DNA from: Papiliotrema nemorosa
Lineage: Eukaryota > Basidiomycota > Tremellomycetes > Tremellales > Rhynchogastremaceae
DNA length: 64,000 nucleotides
Assembly: GCA_032158125.1 (NCBI GenBank)
Contig: JASKOT010000002.1
Coordinates: 1,054,001 to 1,118,000 of the forward strand
Direction of reading: 5' to 3'
A model generated the notes under the pieces. The model was given only the letters and a program-made list of their open reading frames with translations. It was not told where the DNA came from and ran no database searches. Shown here piece by piece: positions 36,237 to 47,167 of this stretch; the stretch's first letter is position 1; each line of letters starts with the position of its first letter. Position numbers and translations under genes: made by a program.

Positions 36237-39200
36237 CTAATCTTCATCGGGGCCACCTCGCCGTCCCAGATTCCAATCCCTGCTCGAAGCCCTGATAGAA
36301 GACTCTTTCTGCCTTGACAACCGCTTAGCGGCCGCAGTTTGACTCGCCATTTCCGTCTCTAGCCTTCCAACGACATTCGCAGGTTTTGCCCGAGCCTTCT
36401 TCTTGTGCCACTTTCCTGTGCGAGTCGCGGGTGGATGAGGAGCCGTAGACTTTGGTCGGTCGGGTACAAGTCGTTTTTGGAACAAAGTCATCTCCCGGTC
36501 GACCAATCTTTGCTCGTTAAGAGTAAGATCTATCGACTGGTCATCGGTTTGCGCCGCATTACCGCCCGGTCGGAGGGATATCAGCTCTAGTTCGAGCTTC
36601 CTCCTATGGTCGACAAGCACTTGCTTAAGCTTTTCACCGTCGTCGACCAGCTCTGTTGGAGCCTTGAGAGTATCTGTGTCAGTGCCGATAGCTGGGGCGA
36701 TCATATCGGCGATCCAGCTTGTCTGCTCCGAGGTCGAAAACCGAGGCAACAGGTTGTGCTTGTTATACCACCTGGGCACTCTGTCGTTCGATGGTTTGGT
36801 GAACAAACTCCCTTTGCGGATATATGGTCTCGCCTGGACATCCGCTCTGAGGATATCCTCGACTCGACTTAGTGTCTTGCGATCCAATGGCGTCGCTCGA
36901 CCTTGTAAGACTTTCCGCTCTAGATGGGTCCGAATCTTTGCAACACATTCGCGTAAGAAGAAATTGAGTTTGGGCGTATCGCGTCGAGCGAGAAAATCCA
37001 CAGCTCCCGCTTCATCAGATGTCCATCGTAATGCTGACATGCCAATGATAATAGCCTGATCGTCCAGTTGGTTCTTCTCGGCAAAAGGCATCAGATCGCG
37101 TAGAGTAATCTCGGTGGCGGGACCATGCAACATGGATCGAAGATACGCTTGGATCATAGCTGTCACAGCGACAATGTCCAAGCCATGTTCCCGATCATGT
37201 CTTCCTGCTTCGCGGATGGCTTCGTATGCTGCTCTGGCTTTCCGGGCATCCCGAGCATTCCCCCATCCGACGATAAGGGTCATATACATCCCTCGGGTCG
37301 GCTTGACTCGCATTTCTTTCGCGAGCTGAATGACGTCTTCCGCTTGATCCATTTGACCTGCATCGACATATCCCTGCATGAGAGCAAGCAGGTGTCGCCT
37401 ATTGAGCCAATAGCCAGCGGCAGTGTACTCGTTCCAAACACTTTGGGCAGTTGGTACACCATTAGACGCCTGTCCAATCATCGCTTCGAATCGAAGTCGA
37501 AGGGCGATCGATTTCGATGTAGGCGGGACGGAGCGATCACGCAGAGACTGCAAGATGTTTTCGCTGGCCTCGGCGAATCGGTCTACAGGTACAAGACCAG
37601 CAATTGGATCATCAATGTTTCCCGCCTTGTCGAGTGATAACTGCTGTGAGCGGCGTTGGGCCGCCAGCTTGACCGCTTCGGCCAGCATGGCATCGACGTG
37701 CCCTACCTGAGCACGGACATTGGTGACCCGTTCCAGCATGACGTTGAGCAGTCGTCCAAGATCATATGGGTTCGTCGCCATGTTATTCCGGACTGCATCG
37801 AGAACAGTCTGCAATGTTCTCCCGTCCGGAGCTATATCCGCATGCCGCATGAGGTCGGTAGCTTTTTGGAGTCCCTTTAAGCCATAAGCCTGGGCCATGC
37901 ATTGTGTGAGCATGTTGGCAATGTCGTGATCGATAGGCGTCGGTATGGGCAGTCGCCAAGTCCTGCTCAGGGGTGCGAAATTGAATAATGCCCCTCTGAT
38001 CATTTCGTATGCCTCGTCAAGGAGCCCGACAGCAGCCATCGTTTTGACGAGTAGCACAATGACGTCGCCTCGTAGACTCGTAGGATGCTCCATAAAATAG
38101 GACCACCAAGCCTCCAGTTGCCGCCTGTCAGGCTGTCGGGAGACAATCTCGAATGCGAGTAGAATGGTTGTGGGCGTTGGACGCAACGCACCGAGTCGAG
38201 GTTGACCCTCCAGATCGAAGCGGCCAAGTAATGAGCGAGCACCTGTGAGATCGTGGCTGCCTAGGCGGAGTCGAATAAGGTGATGTAGCAATTCTGCACC
38301 GTCTTCCTCGGGATGACTTGGCAAGCCAGCAAGGACCTGCTCCTCTAGCGATATATCCACTCCATGCGACCTCTGTCCTTCGAGAATAGCCGTTTGTTCT
38401 GCTACTTGTACCTGGGATTCGGTTCCGAAGTTGTCCCTGATATCCTGGCGCAGCCTTCTGACAGCGTCCTGATCCCGCGAATGCACTGCAGAACGAAGCA
38501 TCGCCGAGTATACATCAAGGTTCATCGAACCGTGAGCCTTCTCGTACAGCTGCCCCATGAGCATGACTGGTCCAGGGTTGCGCAAAGCGTGAAAAGCATC
38601 CGCGACTAGTCTAAATAACTCTGGCGTCCACAGAGCGAAGGGTATGTTGGGTCGGGTCTGAAATGGAAACGTTTGATTCGTCATACAGTCTGTGACTAGG
38701 TCCCACTGTTCGTGCTCGGACAACCATCGGATAAATCGGGTCACCTCCTGGATATCCGCTTCGCCTCGATTGATTTGGCCAGGAAGCAACTTGATAAAGG
38801 TCTTGACGGCGTATGTCTGACAATTGAGCATAACGCAGACGGTCATGAAGCGCCGCAGACGTTCTCCTCGAAGATGTGTGCCCACATACTGCTCATTCTC
38901 GAATCCACTTGTGCTCAGCGAAAGCAAGTGTTGTCGGATCGCCTTCATGATGGATGTTACTGTTTGAACCGACGCTTTGATACCGAATCGTCGAGTAGTG
39001 GTGCTCTGCTCTTCTAGCTGGCAGAGCAGATCGTCGATACGTTGATGGTCCAGTCGTCTCCATAGGTCTTTCTCCATTGTATGCAAACATAGAAAAGCGT
39101 AGATCGGGGCGGTCTGTAGTATCCTCCTCCATTCCTCATCCCAGAGCCTGTCATCCAACGGAAATTGATTGATTGGGTTCTCCTTCTTGGATGGCGGCTT

Positions 39201-39632
39201 GACCGGGAGTTCCACCTGTCCGACTACACCATTCCCGGACGAGATCACATTCGCTTGGAGGGGCGGTCGAGGGTGGAATGGAAAGCCAGCCTCAACTGGC
39301 CACTGCCTCCCCAACGCCTTTTCCTCCTTCTCCAGTTCCTCATCTGGCCTCCTCAAATCAGGGCTCTCATCTTCGACATCTTCGTTATGAACCGCAACGG
39401 CTGTGGCATACCGGCGAGAAAAGGTATCAATCGAGATTCCTTTCCCCTTGATATCGGTCCGGTGGAAAGAGGCATATGTTCGAGCTTGACCTTGTAGATA
39501 TCGAGCGCGATCCAGAGCTTGACGGGAAGATTCGGCGATAGGTGCCGCTCCCAGATGTGTAGTCGGCAGGACAGCGCTCAAGCAGCTCTGGAGAGCAGCT
39601 CGACTGCATCCTTGCCGAGTTGAGATTATCAT
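36237..39632 (-). CDS. Mitochondrial pentatricopeptide-repeat (PPR) protein
   Basis: One intronless frame of about 1,131 residues. The first in-frame ATG is at 39630-39632 and gives MIISTRQGCSRAALQSCL, a basic amphipathic start consistent with mitochondrial import. PPR-like helical pairs are visible, best at 37060-37420: HLLALMQGYVDAGQMDQAED, MRVKPTRGMYMTLIVGWGNA and RKARAAYEAIREAG. Others occur earlier, such as MLTQCMAQAYGLKGLQKATD with APDGRTLQTVLDAV. PPR proteins bind organellar RNA and act in processing, stability or translation. The exact fungal orthologue is not recognisable to me. The C terminus is basic (KWHKKKARAKPAN) and ends RDWNLGRRGGPDED. The lack of introns in a gene this long is uncommon here. 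Confidence 0.85.
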   Translation of the reverse strand: MIISTRQGCSRAALQSCLSAVLPTTHLGAAPIAESSRQALDRARYLQGQARTYASFHRTDIKGKGISIDTFSRRYATAVAVHNEDVEDESPDLRRPDEELEKEEKALGRQWPVEAGFPFHPRPPLQANVISSGNGVVGQVELPVKPPSKKENPINQFPLDDRLWDEEWRRILQTAPIYAFLCLHTMEKDLWRRLDHQRIDDLLCQLEEQSTTTRRFGIKASVQTVTSIMKAIRQHLLSLSTSGFENEQYVGTHLRGERLRRFMTVCVMLNCQTYAVKTFIKLLPGQINRGEADIQEVTRFIRWLSEHEQWDLVTDCMTNQTFPFQTRPNIPFALWTPELFRLVADAFHALRNPGPVMLMGQLYEKAHGSMNLDVYSAMLRSAVHSRDQDAVRRLRQDIRDNFGTESQVQVAEQTAILEGQRSHGVDISLEEQVLAGLPSHPEEDGAELLHHLIRLRLGSHDLTGARSLLGRFDLEGQPRLGALRPTPTTILLAFEIVSRQPDRRQLEAWWSYFMEHPTSLRGDVIVLLVKTMAAVGLLDEAYEMIRGALFNFAPLSRTWRLPIPTPIDHDIANMLTQCMAQAYGLKGLQKATDLMRHADIAPDGRTLQTVLDAVRNNMATNPYDLGRLLNVMLERVTNVRAQVGHVDAMLAEAVKLAAQRRSQQLSLDKAGNIDDPIAGLVPVDRFAEASENILQSLRDRSVPPTSKSIALRLRFEAMIGQASNGVPTAQSVWNEYTAAGYWLNRRHLLALMQGYVDAGQMDQAEDVIQLAKEMRVKPTRGMYMTLIVGWGNARDARKARAAYEAIREAGRHDREHGLDIVAVTAMIQAYLRSMLHGPATEITLRDLMPFAEKNQLDDQAIIIGMSALRWTSDEAGAVDFLARRDTPKLNFFLRECVAKIRTHLERKVLQGRATPLDRKTLSRVEDILRADVQARPYIRKGSLFTKPSNDRVPRWYNKHNLLPRFSTSEQTSWIADMIAPAIGTDTDTLKAPTELVDDGEKLKQVLVDHRRKLELELISLRPGGNAAQTDDQSIDLTLNEQRLVDREMTLFQKRLVPDRPKSTAPHPPATRTGKWHKKKARAKPANVVGRLETEMASQTAAAKRLSRQKESSIRASSRDWNLGRRGGPDED

Positions 39633-40096
39633 TGGGTGGTAGCATCTATCATGAGCTTCAACTCGGTCCAATTTTGCGCTAAACAGCTTACGGAATTATG
39701 TACGCCGCTCGTTATGATTGGCAGCTCATGTTGCCGTGTCGTCTGACTGGGGATAGATGTCGGACAATCATGAGCAGCTTCATGATTTTGAGACTGGAAT
39801 CCCAACTTTCGGTCCGTGCGCCTAACGGATGAAGGGTGAGATGCTGTTGGTCGCACGCCTATTGAAGCTTGGGGCTAAGTCTTATCACGTGACCATCCCC
39901 CCTGGTGGAGGTTTGTTGACCCGAGTCGATAAGATATGACAATGACCTCAACCATACTCGACCCATCTCACCTCATCATCATTCAAGCTGGCCAGCGCTC
40001 AGAAGTGTTGACGGATAGCTCATCTGCACTCTAGATCGTCGCTCAAGCTTGAACTCTCTCGTTTAAGAGCCTGCTGTCCGCAGTCGAACCAACGCC
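39633..40096. other. Divergent intergenic region, PPR gene / NPT1
   Basis: This 464-bp stretch separates divergent genes and presumably holds both promoters. I saw no ORF or recognisable element beyond generic AT-rich and CT-rich tracts. Confidence 0.4.
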
Positions 40097-41767
40097 ATGA
40101 CTTCAAACCTTGACCGCTTGGCCGATGAAGTCGAGATACCGTTCAGTATACTCGACACGGATTTGTACAAGGTGATTTGCCCTACGATGCGGTGAGATGA
40201 GCTGCATGAGCTCACAGTCGTAGCTTACGATGCAAAATGCTGTTCTTCGACACTTTCCAGACGCCATGGTCACCATCAAGTTCACCAATCGAGCCCCTCA
40301 AATGCTATTCAACAGAGAATGCTTCGATTGGGTACAGGAACACGTCAATCGTGGGTGGCATTATTTACCCCTCTAACAGATAGGACTCGAGACTGTTCGG
40401 CTCACTCCCGACGAGAGGGAAGCATTAGCCGAGACGTGCCCATATTTCCCCCCTGCGTATCTCGACTTTCTCGCCTCGATCACACTTCATCCCCGAGAAC
40501 AGGTCACTCTGAGCTTCGTGGCTAAAAGCGAAGATGGGAAGTATGGAGAGATAGAATGTCACATAGAAGGGGTGTGGAGGGAGTGTATACTGTACGAAGT
40601 ACCGATCATGTCTATATGTAAGTCGTCTGTCGAGATTATGCTGACCAAAGTATCCGAGGGGTACTTCAAGTTTGTCGATACCGACTGGAACTATGATGGA
40701 CAGCAAGGTGAGGCCATCTCGGCTACCCAGGAAAGAGCTGAGAGACAGAAAAGGCGAAACAAAAGGCGAAAGAATTGTTGAACCCGCCGTCACCTACATC
40801 CGCTCTACTATACTCTGAATTCGGCACAAGGCGGAGGAGGAGTTTCAAAACGCAGGATCTCATAGTGAGAGGCTTGGTCGAGGCACAAAGAGAATGGGAG
40901 GCAGAAGGTGGGAAAGGATCCGGTCTGGCTGGAACCAGCAATGTGAGTGGTCATGGTGGGCTCCAGTCGATGGGTGTTGACTGTAGGTGTATCTAGCTCT
41001 AAAGTATGGTTTGAAACCCATGGGGACAATAGCGCACGAGTGGATCATGGGCATAGGAGCGGTTCATGGGTACAAGGGGGCCAATGGACGAGCCATGGAT
41101 ATGTGGGAGCAAGGTGAGCACGCATGGTTGACTCAGATTCCAAGCTGACAGCTAGTTTACCCGCCGGGTCCCAACGCTCCGCCGTTGACCATGCTCACGG
41201 ACACTTTCACCGCGAAAGCGTTCTTTGCCGATTTTACATCGGATCCCGCCCGAGCACTACGCTGGGGAAGTCTGAGGCAAGATTCAGGCGACCCATTCGA
41301 GTTTGTCAAGCAAGCAAAAGAGGCATACCGACAGGTCGAGTCAGCTGCCGGGGTTAAGCATGAGGATGGCGTTGTTGCCAAGGGGAAAAGGATCATCTTT
41401 AGTGATGGTCTAGATATTGACACGGCGGTCGCCTTGCAAAAGGGCTGCGACGAGATTGGGATGGCTGGTGAGATATGCAGCGGGATCCCAGCTGATAGCA
41501 GCTTCGTTTGGTATCGGTACATTCTTGACCAACGATTTCGCCAAAGCATCTGATCCGACGCAAAAGTCGAAAGCATTGAACATTGTCATCAAGCTGAACA
41601 AGATCAATGGTCACAACGCGGTAAAATTGTCCGACGACAAGGGCAAGGTGGGTCTGGCTGCGGTGGGTATCGCTTATGAGCAGTATACAGGCGACGTGGA
41701 CGAGGTCCGAAGGGTGCAAGAGGAATTGGGCCTGCCACGAGAGCATGAGGACAAGCAACGGGGTTGA
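40097..41767 (+). CDS. NPT1: Nicotinate phosphoribosyltransferase
   Basis: NPT1 makes nicotinate mononucleotide from nicotinate and PRPP, the first step of the Preiss-Handler NAD salvage route. The ATG at 40097 gives [19 protein letters not shown], then DTDLYK joined by splicing to [20 protein letters not shown]. Further family blocks are [91 protein letters not shown] and [12 protein letters not shown]. Also present are [16 protein letters not shown] and [13 protein letters not shown]. These include the phosphate-binding and active-site histidine regions of the type II PRTase fold. At least six short introns interrupt the gene. The length (about 420-430 residues) matches the fungal enzyme. 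The stop is at 41765-41767. Confidence 0.96.
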
Positions 41768-42285
41768 TTTACTGTCCGTATATTATGGCAAATACGGTGA
41801 TGCGGACGGATTGAGCCATGCATGCCATGCCGAAGCCGTCCTCCGACACGGCCGAGCAATCATGTCAATTCCCTGCTTTTTTGAGGTCATCAGAAGATAC
41901 AGTGCTTCGGTGATGATGTTCTCTGGCTCCACCAGATTTACGCATGTCTCACATTGCGGCTCGTTCTTGGTATAGAGTATTTTCAGCGTCATGACGGTTA
42001 TTTGACCATCTCCTGTCATCCAGCCCGAGCCTCCGAGGGATCCCCTCAGATGAGCACCATTGGCCCAGCATGCAATACAGCGGAGAGGGCAGGGGGGCCG
42101 ACGCGGTTCCAGGTGGAGGATGAGGGTTAAACAACGCTATCTACGTCAGCCTTACGGATGACCCATACAGACTGCGATTCCATATAAGCAGGCTGCAGAC
42201 TCGACTGCTGACGATTTTCGTCTGACTTGACAAGTCTTCTGACGGATTGACAGCACATATCCATACTTGATAGCAGTCACTCCTC
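41768..42285. other. Intergenic region, NPT1 / hexose transporter
   Basis: This 518-bp stretch runs between two genes on the same strand. It should contain the NPT1 3' UTR and the transporter promoter. I saw no coding signal and no distinct motif. The sequence just upstream of the transporter ATG is AT-richer than the rest. Confidence 0.4.
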
Positions 42286-44211
42286 ATGCCAGCATTCCAT
42301 CTCTATGGGTCGCCCATTGGTGGGTCACCCACCGTTCGGACATCGTATCAAGCTGACTATCTTAGGGTGGACGTCGATCGCTCTAGCCGTTCTGGCATCT
42401 ACCGGAGGGTTCATCTTGTGAGTAGACTTCCTTGACGCAAGATCTCGCTGACGAGATAGTGGATATGATACTGGTCAAATCTCAGATATCCTCATTATGG
42501 ATGATTTCCTCGAACGATTCGGTAATCAGGATGGAGCTGGCACATATGCGTTCAGCAACTGGAAAGAGGGTTTGATAGTCGGAATGCTCAGTCTCGGTAC
42601 CCTTGTCGGTGAGCTATAGCATGTGTACCCCGCAGATCGGGAGCTCACGAAAAGGTGCCTTGCTCGGAAGTTACATATCGGACAGCCTCGGTCGACGAAG
42701 GGCCATGTCGTGGTTCACAGTCATTTTCTCGGTCGGAATCTTATTACAAGTAGCATCAGTTTCGAGCTGGGTCCAATTCATGATCGGTCGATTCGTCGCT
42801 GGTCTGGGGTGAGTCACTGCGCTCGACGACGGAGGTGAAGCTGACGATAGTGTCGGAGCTTTGTCTGCCGCTGTACCAGTCTATCAATCCGAGACCTGTC
42901 CCAAGGAAATCCGAGGATCTCTCGTCTCGACATATCAGCTGAGTAGGTCCACCTCGATCGCCATGACTTACGATAGTGATCACCGCCGGTATCCTTGTCG
43001 CCTATGCCATCTGCATTGGAACCCGACACATTGGTTCTGGCGGAGGATCATGGCGGGTTCCTATCGCCATCGGATGGCTCTGGGCCATCATCCTCGGTGT
43101 TGGAATTCTGTTCATGCCTGAAAGTCCACGATGGTTGATGGCACACGACCGATACGATGAAGCGAGAATGTCCATCGCCCGTGTCCGGGGTGTGCCGATC
43201 GACCACGATTCCGTCTCGTACACTTTTGCCGAGATGGCAGAGGATCGCAAGATCGAAGAGGCCTCGGGACAAGGTACATGGAAAGAGTGTTTCGTTGGAA
43301 AGGCAGGATTGCCCAAGGTCGCTTACAGGACCATGTTGGGTATCATGCTGCAAGCCCTTCAACAGGTGGGTTCTTGTTCGCGGTCCCGACTGACCCCCAG
43401 TTGACAGGAGCCAACTACTTTTTCTACTATGGAGCATCCAACTTCCAAGGCGTCGGATTGAGCGACTCGTACATTGCTCAACTCATCTTTGGAGCCATCA
43501 ACTTCGCATGTACATTCCTCGGTATCTACATTATGGAGCGATTCGGACGACGATGGCCCTTGATCATTGGAGGTCTCTGGCAATCTGCCTGGTTGTTCGC
43601 CTACGCTTCGGTCGGTGTCACCCATGATGCCAACTCGAAAGGTACTGGATCGTTCTTGATTGCCGCTACAGCATTGTTTATCCTTGGATACGCATCGACT
43701 TGGGCTCCCGGAGTGTGGATTTTGACTGGAGAGACATTCCCAACTAGGACTCGACAGAAGCAGGCTTCGTTGGCCGTAGCGTCCAATTGGATCTGGGTGA
43801 GTGAACACATGGGACAATGGCTGATGTTAGAATTTCCTCATTGCCTTTTTCACCCCTTACATCACTGGAGCCATCAACTTTGCCTACGGATACGTATTCG
43901 CCGGTTGCAACTTGTTTGGAGCCATCTTTGTCTTTTTCTTCCTGTACGAGTCGTCCAACCTCTCGCTCGAAAACGTCAACAAGATGTACGGTACTCCCGG
44001 ATTGAAAGCTTGGCACAGTGAGAAATGGGTTCCTCCTGGATTCTCATCGAGAAAGACGGAAATGGAAGATTCGAAAATCTCAGCGAGGAGATTCACGGAG
44101 CATGAAGAGCGAGTGGGAGGTAGACTCGGATCGGAAGAGACGATGCGGGATGATACAGCTGCGCAGAGGATGAAGCAGAAGCAAGGGAGTGGTGCGGTGA
44201 CTGGTGTGTAG
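42286..44211 (+). CDS. Hexose transporter, MFS sugar porter family
   Basis: The ATG at 42286 (MPAFHLYGSPI) joins, across an intron of about 50 nt, to GWTSIALAVLASTGGFIFGY. That choice restores the conserved first helix and the motif GYDTGQISDILIMDDF. The remaining sugar-porter signatures follow: SDSLGRRRAMSWF, GRFVAGLGVGALSAAVPVYQ with SETCPKEIRGSLVS, MPESPRWLMAHDRYDEA, ALQQLTGANYFFYYG, MERFGRRWPLIIGG and TGETFPTRTRQKQA. Twelve membrane helices can be counted by eye. The cytoplasmic tail is polar and of ordinary length, without the long extension typical of Snf3/Rgt2 glucose sensors, which favours a transporter. The substrate is probably glucose or another hexose. About six short introns are present, and the stop is at 44209-44211. 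Confidence 0.93.
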
Positions 44212-44692
44212 GGGATGAGCGAGCAGGCGGAGGAGCGGAGAACGAAGCAAGCGAAAGCCAGAACGACACATCATAATCCATGCCTCGAGTATGAGCAGAC
44301 TCAATCACTGTAGCCATAATGCATCGCGTCCGAAATTTCAAGTTGTGGAACTTGCCTTGACCATTGGTACATCATAGGATCATCCCAAGAGTCTCGACGT
44401 CGTGATTGAGGATTAACGCATGGCAAGTCGAGGATCAGTGGACAATGGAGCCTGTCTAGATACAGAGCTCTCGCCGAATCCCTCATATGGGCCAAATACT
44501 CAGATCACCACGAAGCGTATGGTTGAAGAGACGCGCAAAACTGGTCCGCAGAAGAGAAGATATTGAAAGAAAGATGACAAATGCATAATACTGAAGACCG
44601 TTTACTCGTATCTCCGAGCTTATTTTGAACAAGATTGTCTAGTGATCCTCCCTCGAAGCCAGACTATACTTGTCCATAGTCTATGGGCAATA
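44212..44692. other. Convergent intergenic region, hexose transporter / ceramidase
   Basis: This 481-bp stretch lies between two 3' ends. It is presumably 3' UTR and terminator sequence. No ORF with coding character was found. Confidence 0.4.
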
Positions 44693-45865
44693 CTATTGCT
44701 TTTCGATAGGTTTCGCTTCGTCCGGCAATGTGGTCTCACTGGTCTCCTTGATATCTCGAGGGAATTCTCCATTCGCCGGGGTAGGCGGTTGTGTCTGCGA
44801 AGGTATCCTCGGACGTGGAACGGGGAACCAGCTATCCGAGTTGAGCGTGTACGCATCAGGGGAGGTCTTGGCTGCCAGTTGAACATCTATCATTAGCCTC
44901 TACCGTGCAAAATTCATGCTTGACCTACACAGGGCAGCTGAAAAGATCAAGAATGCTCCGTAGCCCGTTCCATAGTGCCAATAAGCGTGACCTATCATCA
45001 GCTTTCGCGGAATTGGACCATCGACTCACCCTCAAGCAGGAAACCCCAAAGGCCTAGGTATGTCCTGGCGGTTCTGAGTTGGTCACAACATATATTGTCA
45101 ATGTTCCAGATGACAAATGCCATGGCGAATGTGACGACGCCCCAGCTGAACGTCTTTTTGACCCCTGGCCGACTTTCGTGGTCCGCGGGGAGGCGTGTCC
45201 AGAGTATGATATTCCTGCCGACGCATGAGAAGAGGATGGCCGCAAAGGCGATTTGGTGATATATCGGGTTGGGCATGTACATGCTTGCTAGGTCAGCAAC
45301 GTACACTCTCAGGCTATGGTGCTCACTATGACAACGTGACAAAGATATCCCAGGAGATAAGTAACAGTGGACCCCATATACCCCATCGGGGCTTGAAGGA
45401 GGGTAAAGTGTCGAAACCCAAGTATGCAGAGTAAGAGACCACATAGATCTAGACTCAGCGCTGATGGTCAGAGGTCACATACCATTGGGAGCTCATCCAT
45501 CAACTGCCATTCCCATCTCAACGTCGCGTGGAACCCCATACTACCCAGTCCGATCAGTGTCAAGCCTAGATAACCCAAAGCATAACGTCGTGGTATACCA
45601 GACGAGTAGGCCGTTGCTGCGCCATACAGCCCCAAGAGCATGGAAGGAAGGTTGGACAATGTATTGAAGAATTCGGCAATGTAGGGTGTATGTGTGTAGT
45701 TGATCTCGCACCTATAATCAGAGGAGCTTCAAGTGAGAGCTCACCAGTCTATTGAGCCTGTATGATTACCCCAGACTGGACGTTAGTGGTGACTACCTTG
45801 TCCGACGAGATGAACTTACAGCCATGGCCTATCTGACCGGCTCGAAGTGCGTCGAAAGCGCCCAT
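44693..45865 (-). CDS. Alkaline ceramidase (Ydc1/Ypc1/ACER family)
   Basis: Alkaline ceramidases are multipass ER/Golgi enzymes that split ceramide or dihydroceramide into a sphingoid base and a fatty acid. The ATG at 45863-45865 gives MGAFDALRAGQIGHG. Splicing then gives FWGNHTGSIDWCEINYTHTP, the conserved family start, and TLSNLPSMLLGLYG. The motif GLGSMGFHATLRWEWQLMDE carries the Ser, His and Asp of the zinc site. A later HAYWHYGTGYGAF provides the HXXXH pair. Seven helices are expected and at least five can be seen. The last intron uses GTAGGT and restores a polar tail with SDSWFPVPRPRIP, ending at 44693. I cannot tell Ydc1 from Ypc1 by sequence alone. Confidence 0.92.
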
Positions 45866-47122
45866 GATGTCGGACTCTGCGGTAGACCGTCGCGCAGCGA
45901 TGGGCGTATATACAAGGAGATTATTCTGACACTGTTGAGACCAATAGTTAACGGTCGAAATGTCGATAGAACAGGAGGACCACCATGCACAGCCCAAAGT
46001 AGATCCGCTCAAGTATACAAGCTTGAACTGATTATGGAATCACCACATGACTGCTCACACTTCCCGCCGGTCGTCGTCGTCAATGTCGCTGTTGCCGTCG
46101 TATCCCTCGGTCGGTTGTTCCACGCTGTCAGTAGTCTTTTCCTGGAAGTGCATTTCTCATGTAAAGAGGGTCATTACGTAAGCGCTTTCCTTCGTCTTGA
46201 TTGCCGGTAATTTGAGGAAATGTCTCTGCCGATCAGGACCCCGGCCGCGGGAATTGCTGAAGCTCACAAAGCCCTACTTTGACGAACGAGCATCTCCCCT
46301 TCCCAGCATGCACCACCCAGCATCTACATGCCGTAGGCTCCTGTTCATGTGCATCTTTCCGGCTGCCAACAGATGCTGGCTGTGCTTCTTGTGTGAGAGG
46401 TGATGCAGGCGCGAGTGAAGAGCGGTAGACTATCCGCAATGTCCCTCAGTACCTTATACCGAACTCGGTTCTTTCGAACGCATCTTGAGCCCACATCCCG
46501 CACCATCCGGCATCTAATGCTCAATGTCATCTTTTCATGGTCAAGTAGCGAGCACGATGTGGTGCTTTGAGCATGCATGCGTGCCTGCTTGGATTCGGTG
46601 CGCTCGGTTCATATCAAGTCTTTTCGGCGAGGAAACGCTTTCAGCGCGCGAGTGGGTCTCGCAGTTCACTTCCGCACCGAGGCATTAGCACTTCTCACGG
46701 CCTATTGTGGCTCTTCTGATCCAAATACTTGATGCGACCAAGCACTATTACGGAAAACATGTGCACCCCTTCAGAAAGACGCGGAGTCACCCCACCCATA
46801 GCCCATGGCATCGAGAGGGTTACGAGTTGAGAAAAATCTCTGAGTCAATTGTCAGTCACGTGACACTACCCGAACAGGTGGCACAATGCCTCCTTACGGC
46901 ATTGTGGCGGTTTGGTGTAACGGAGCCATTCAATCCACCATTCATCTCTTACATCTTCCACTCGTCTCTTACATCTGCGGTCCATATCGATGCAACGATG
47001 CTATGCAGACGAATGACCAGGTTGTAGAGACCGTGTTCATAAACATAACGGGGGAAAATAGGGTATACAGCGTAAAAGGGAGCAGGAGATACGAAGCCTC
47101 TAAAGGAAACGGGTCACACCAG
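45866..47122. other. Long intergenic region without a recognised gene
   Basis: This is one of the two longest gene-poor stretches of the window, about 1.26 kb. It lies between the ceramidase start and the EF3 stop, both on the minus strand. I saw no conserved ORF. A reading frame at 46707-47027 on the plus strand (106 residues from a non-ATG start) has no recognisable features. I looked for tRNA A and B boxes and found none convincing. The ceramidase promoter and EF3 3' UTR should lie here. An unannotated non-coding RNA cannot be excluded. Confidence 0.45.
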
Positions 47123-47167
47123 ACCTCTACAGGTCATACCTCTACAGGTCATACCTCTACAGGTCAT
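47123..47167. repeat. Three exact copies of a 15-bp tandem repeat spanning the EF3 stop codon
   Basis: The unit acctctacaggtcat occurs three times without mismatch, at 47123-47137, 47138-47152 and 47153-47167. The EF3 stop codon (TAG on the minus strand, 47157-47159) lies in the last copy. Because the unit is a multiple of three, the other copies place further in-frame TAG codons at 47142-47144 and 47127-47129. Confidence 0.9.

Noticed and set aside
46880..46960. A tRNA-like run (tggtgtaacgg ... ttcaatcc)
   Set aside because: The A-box-like and B-box-like pieces are too close together and no acceptor stem or anticodon arm can be folded.
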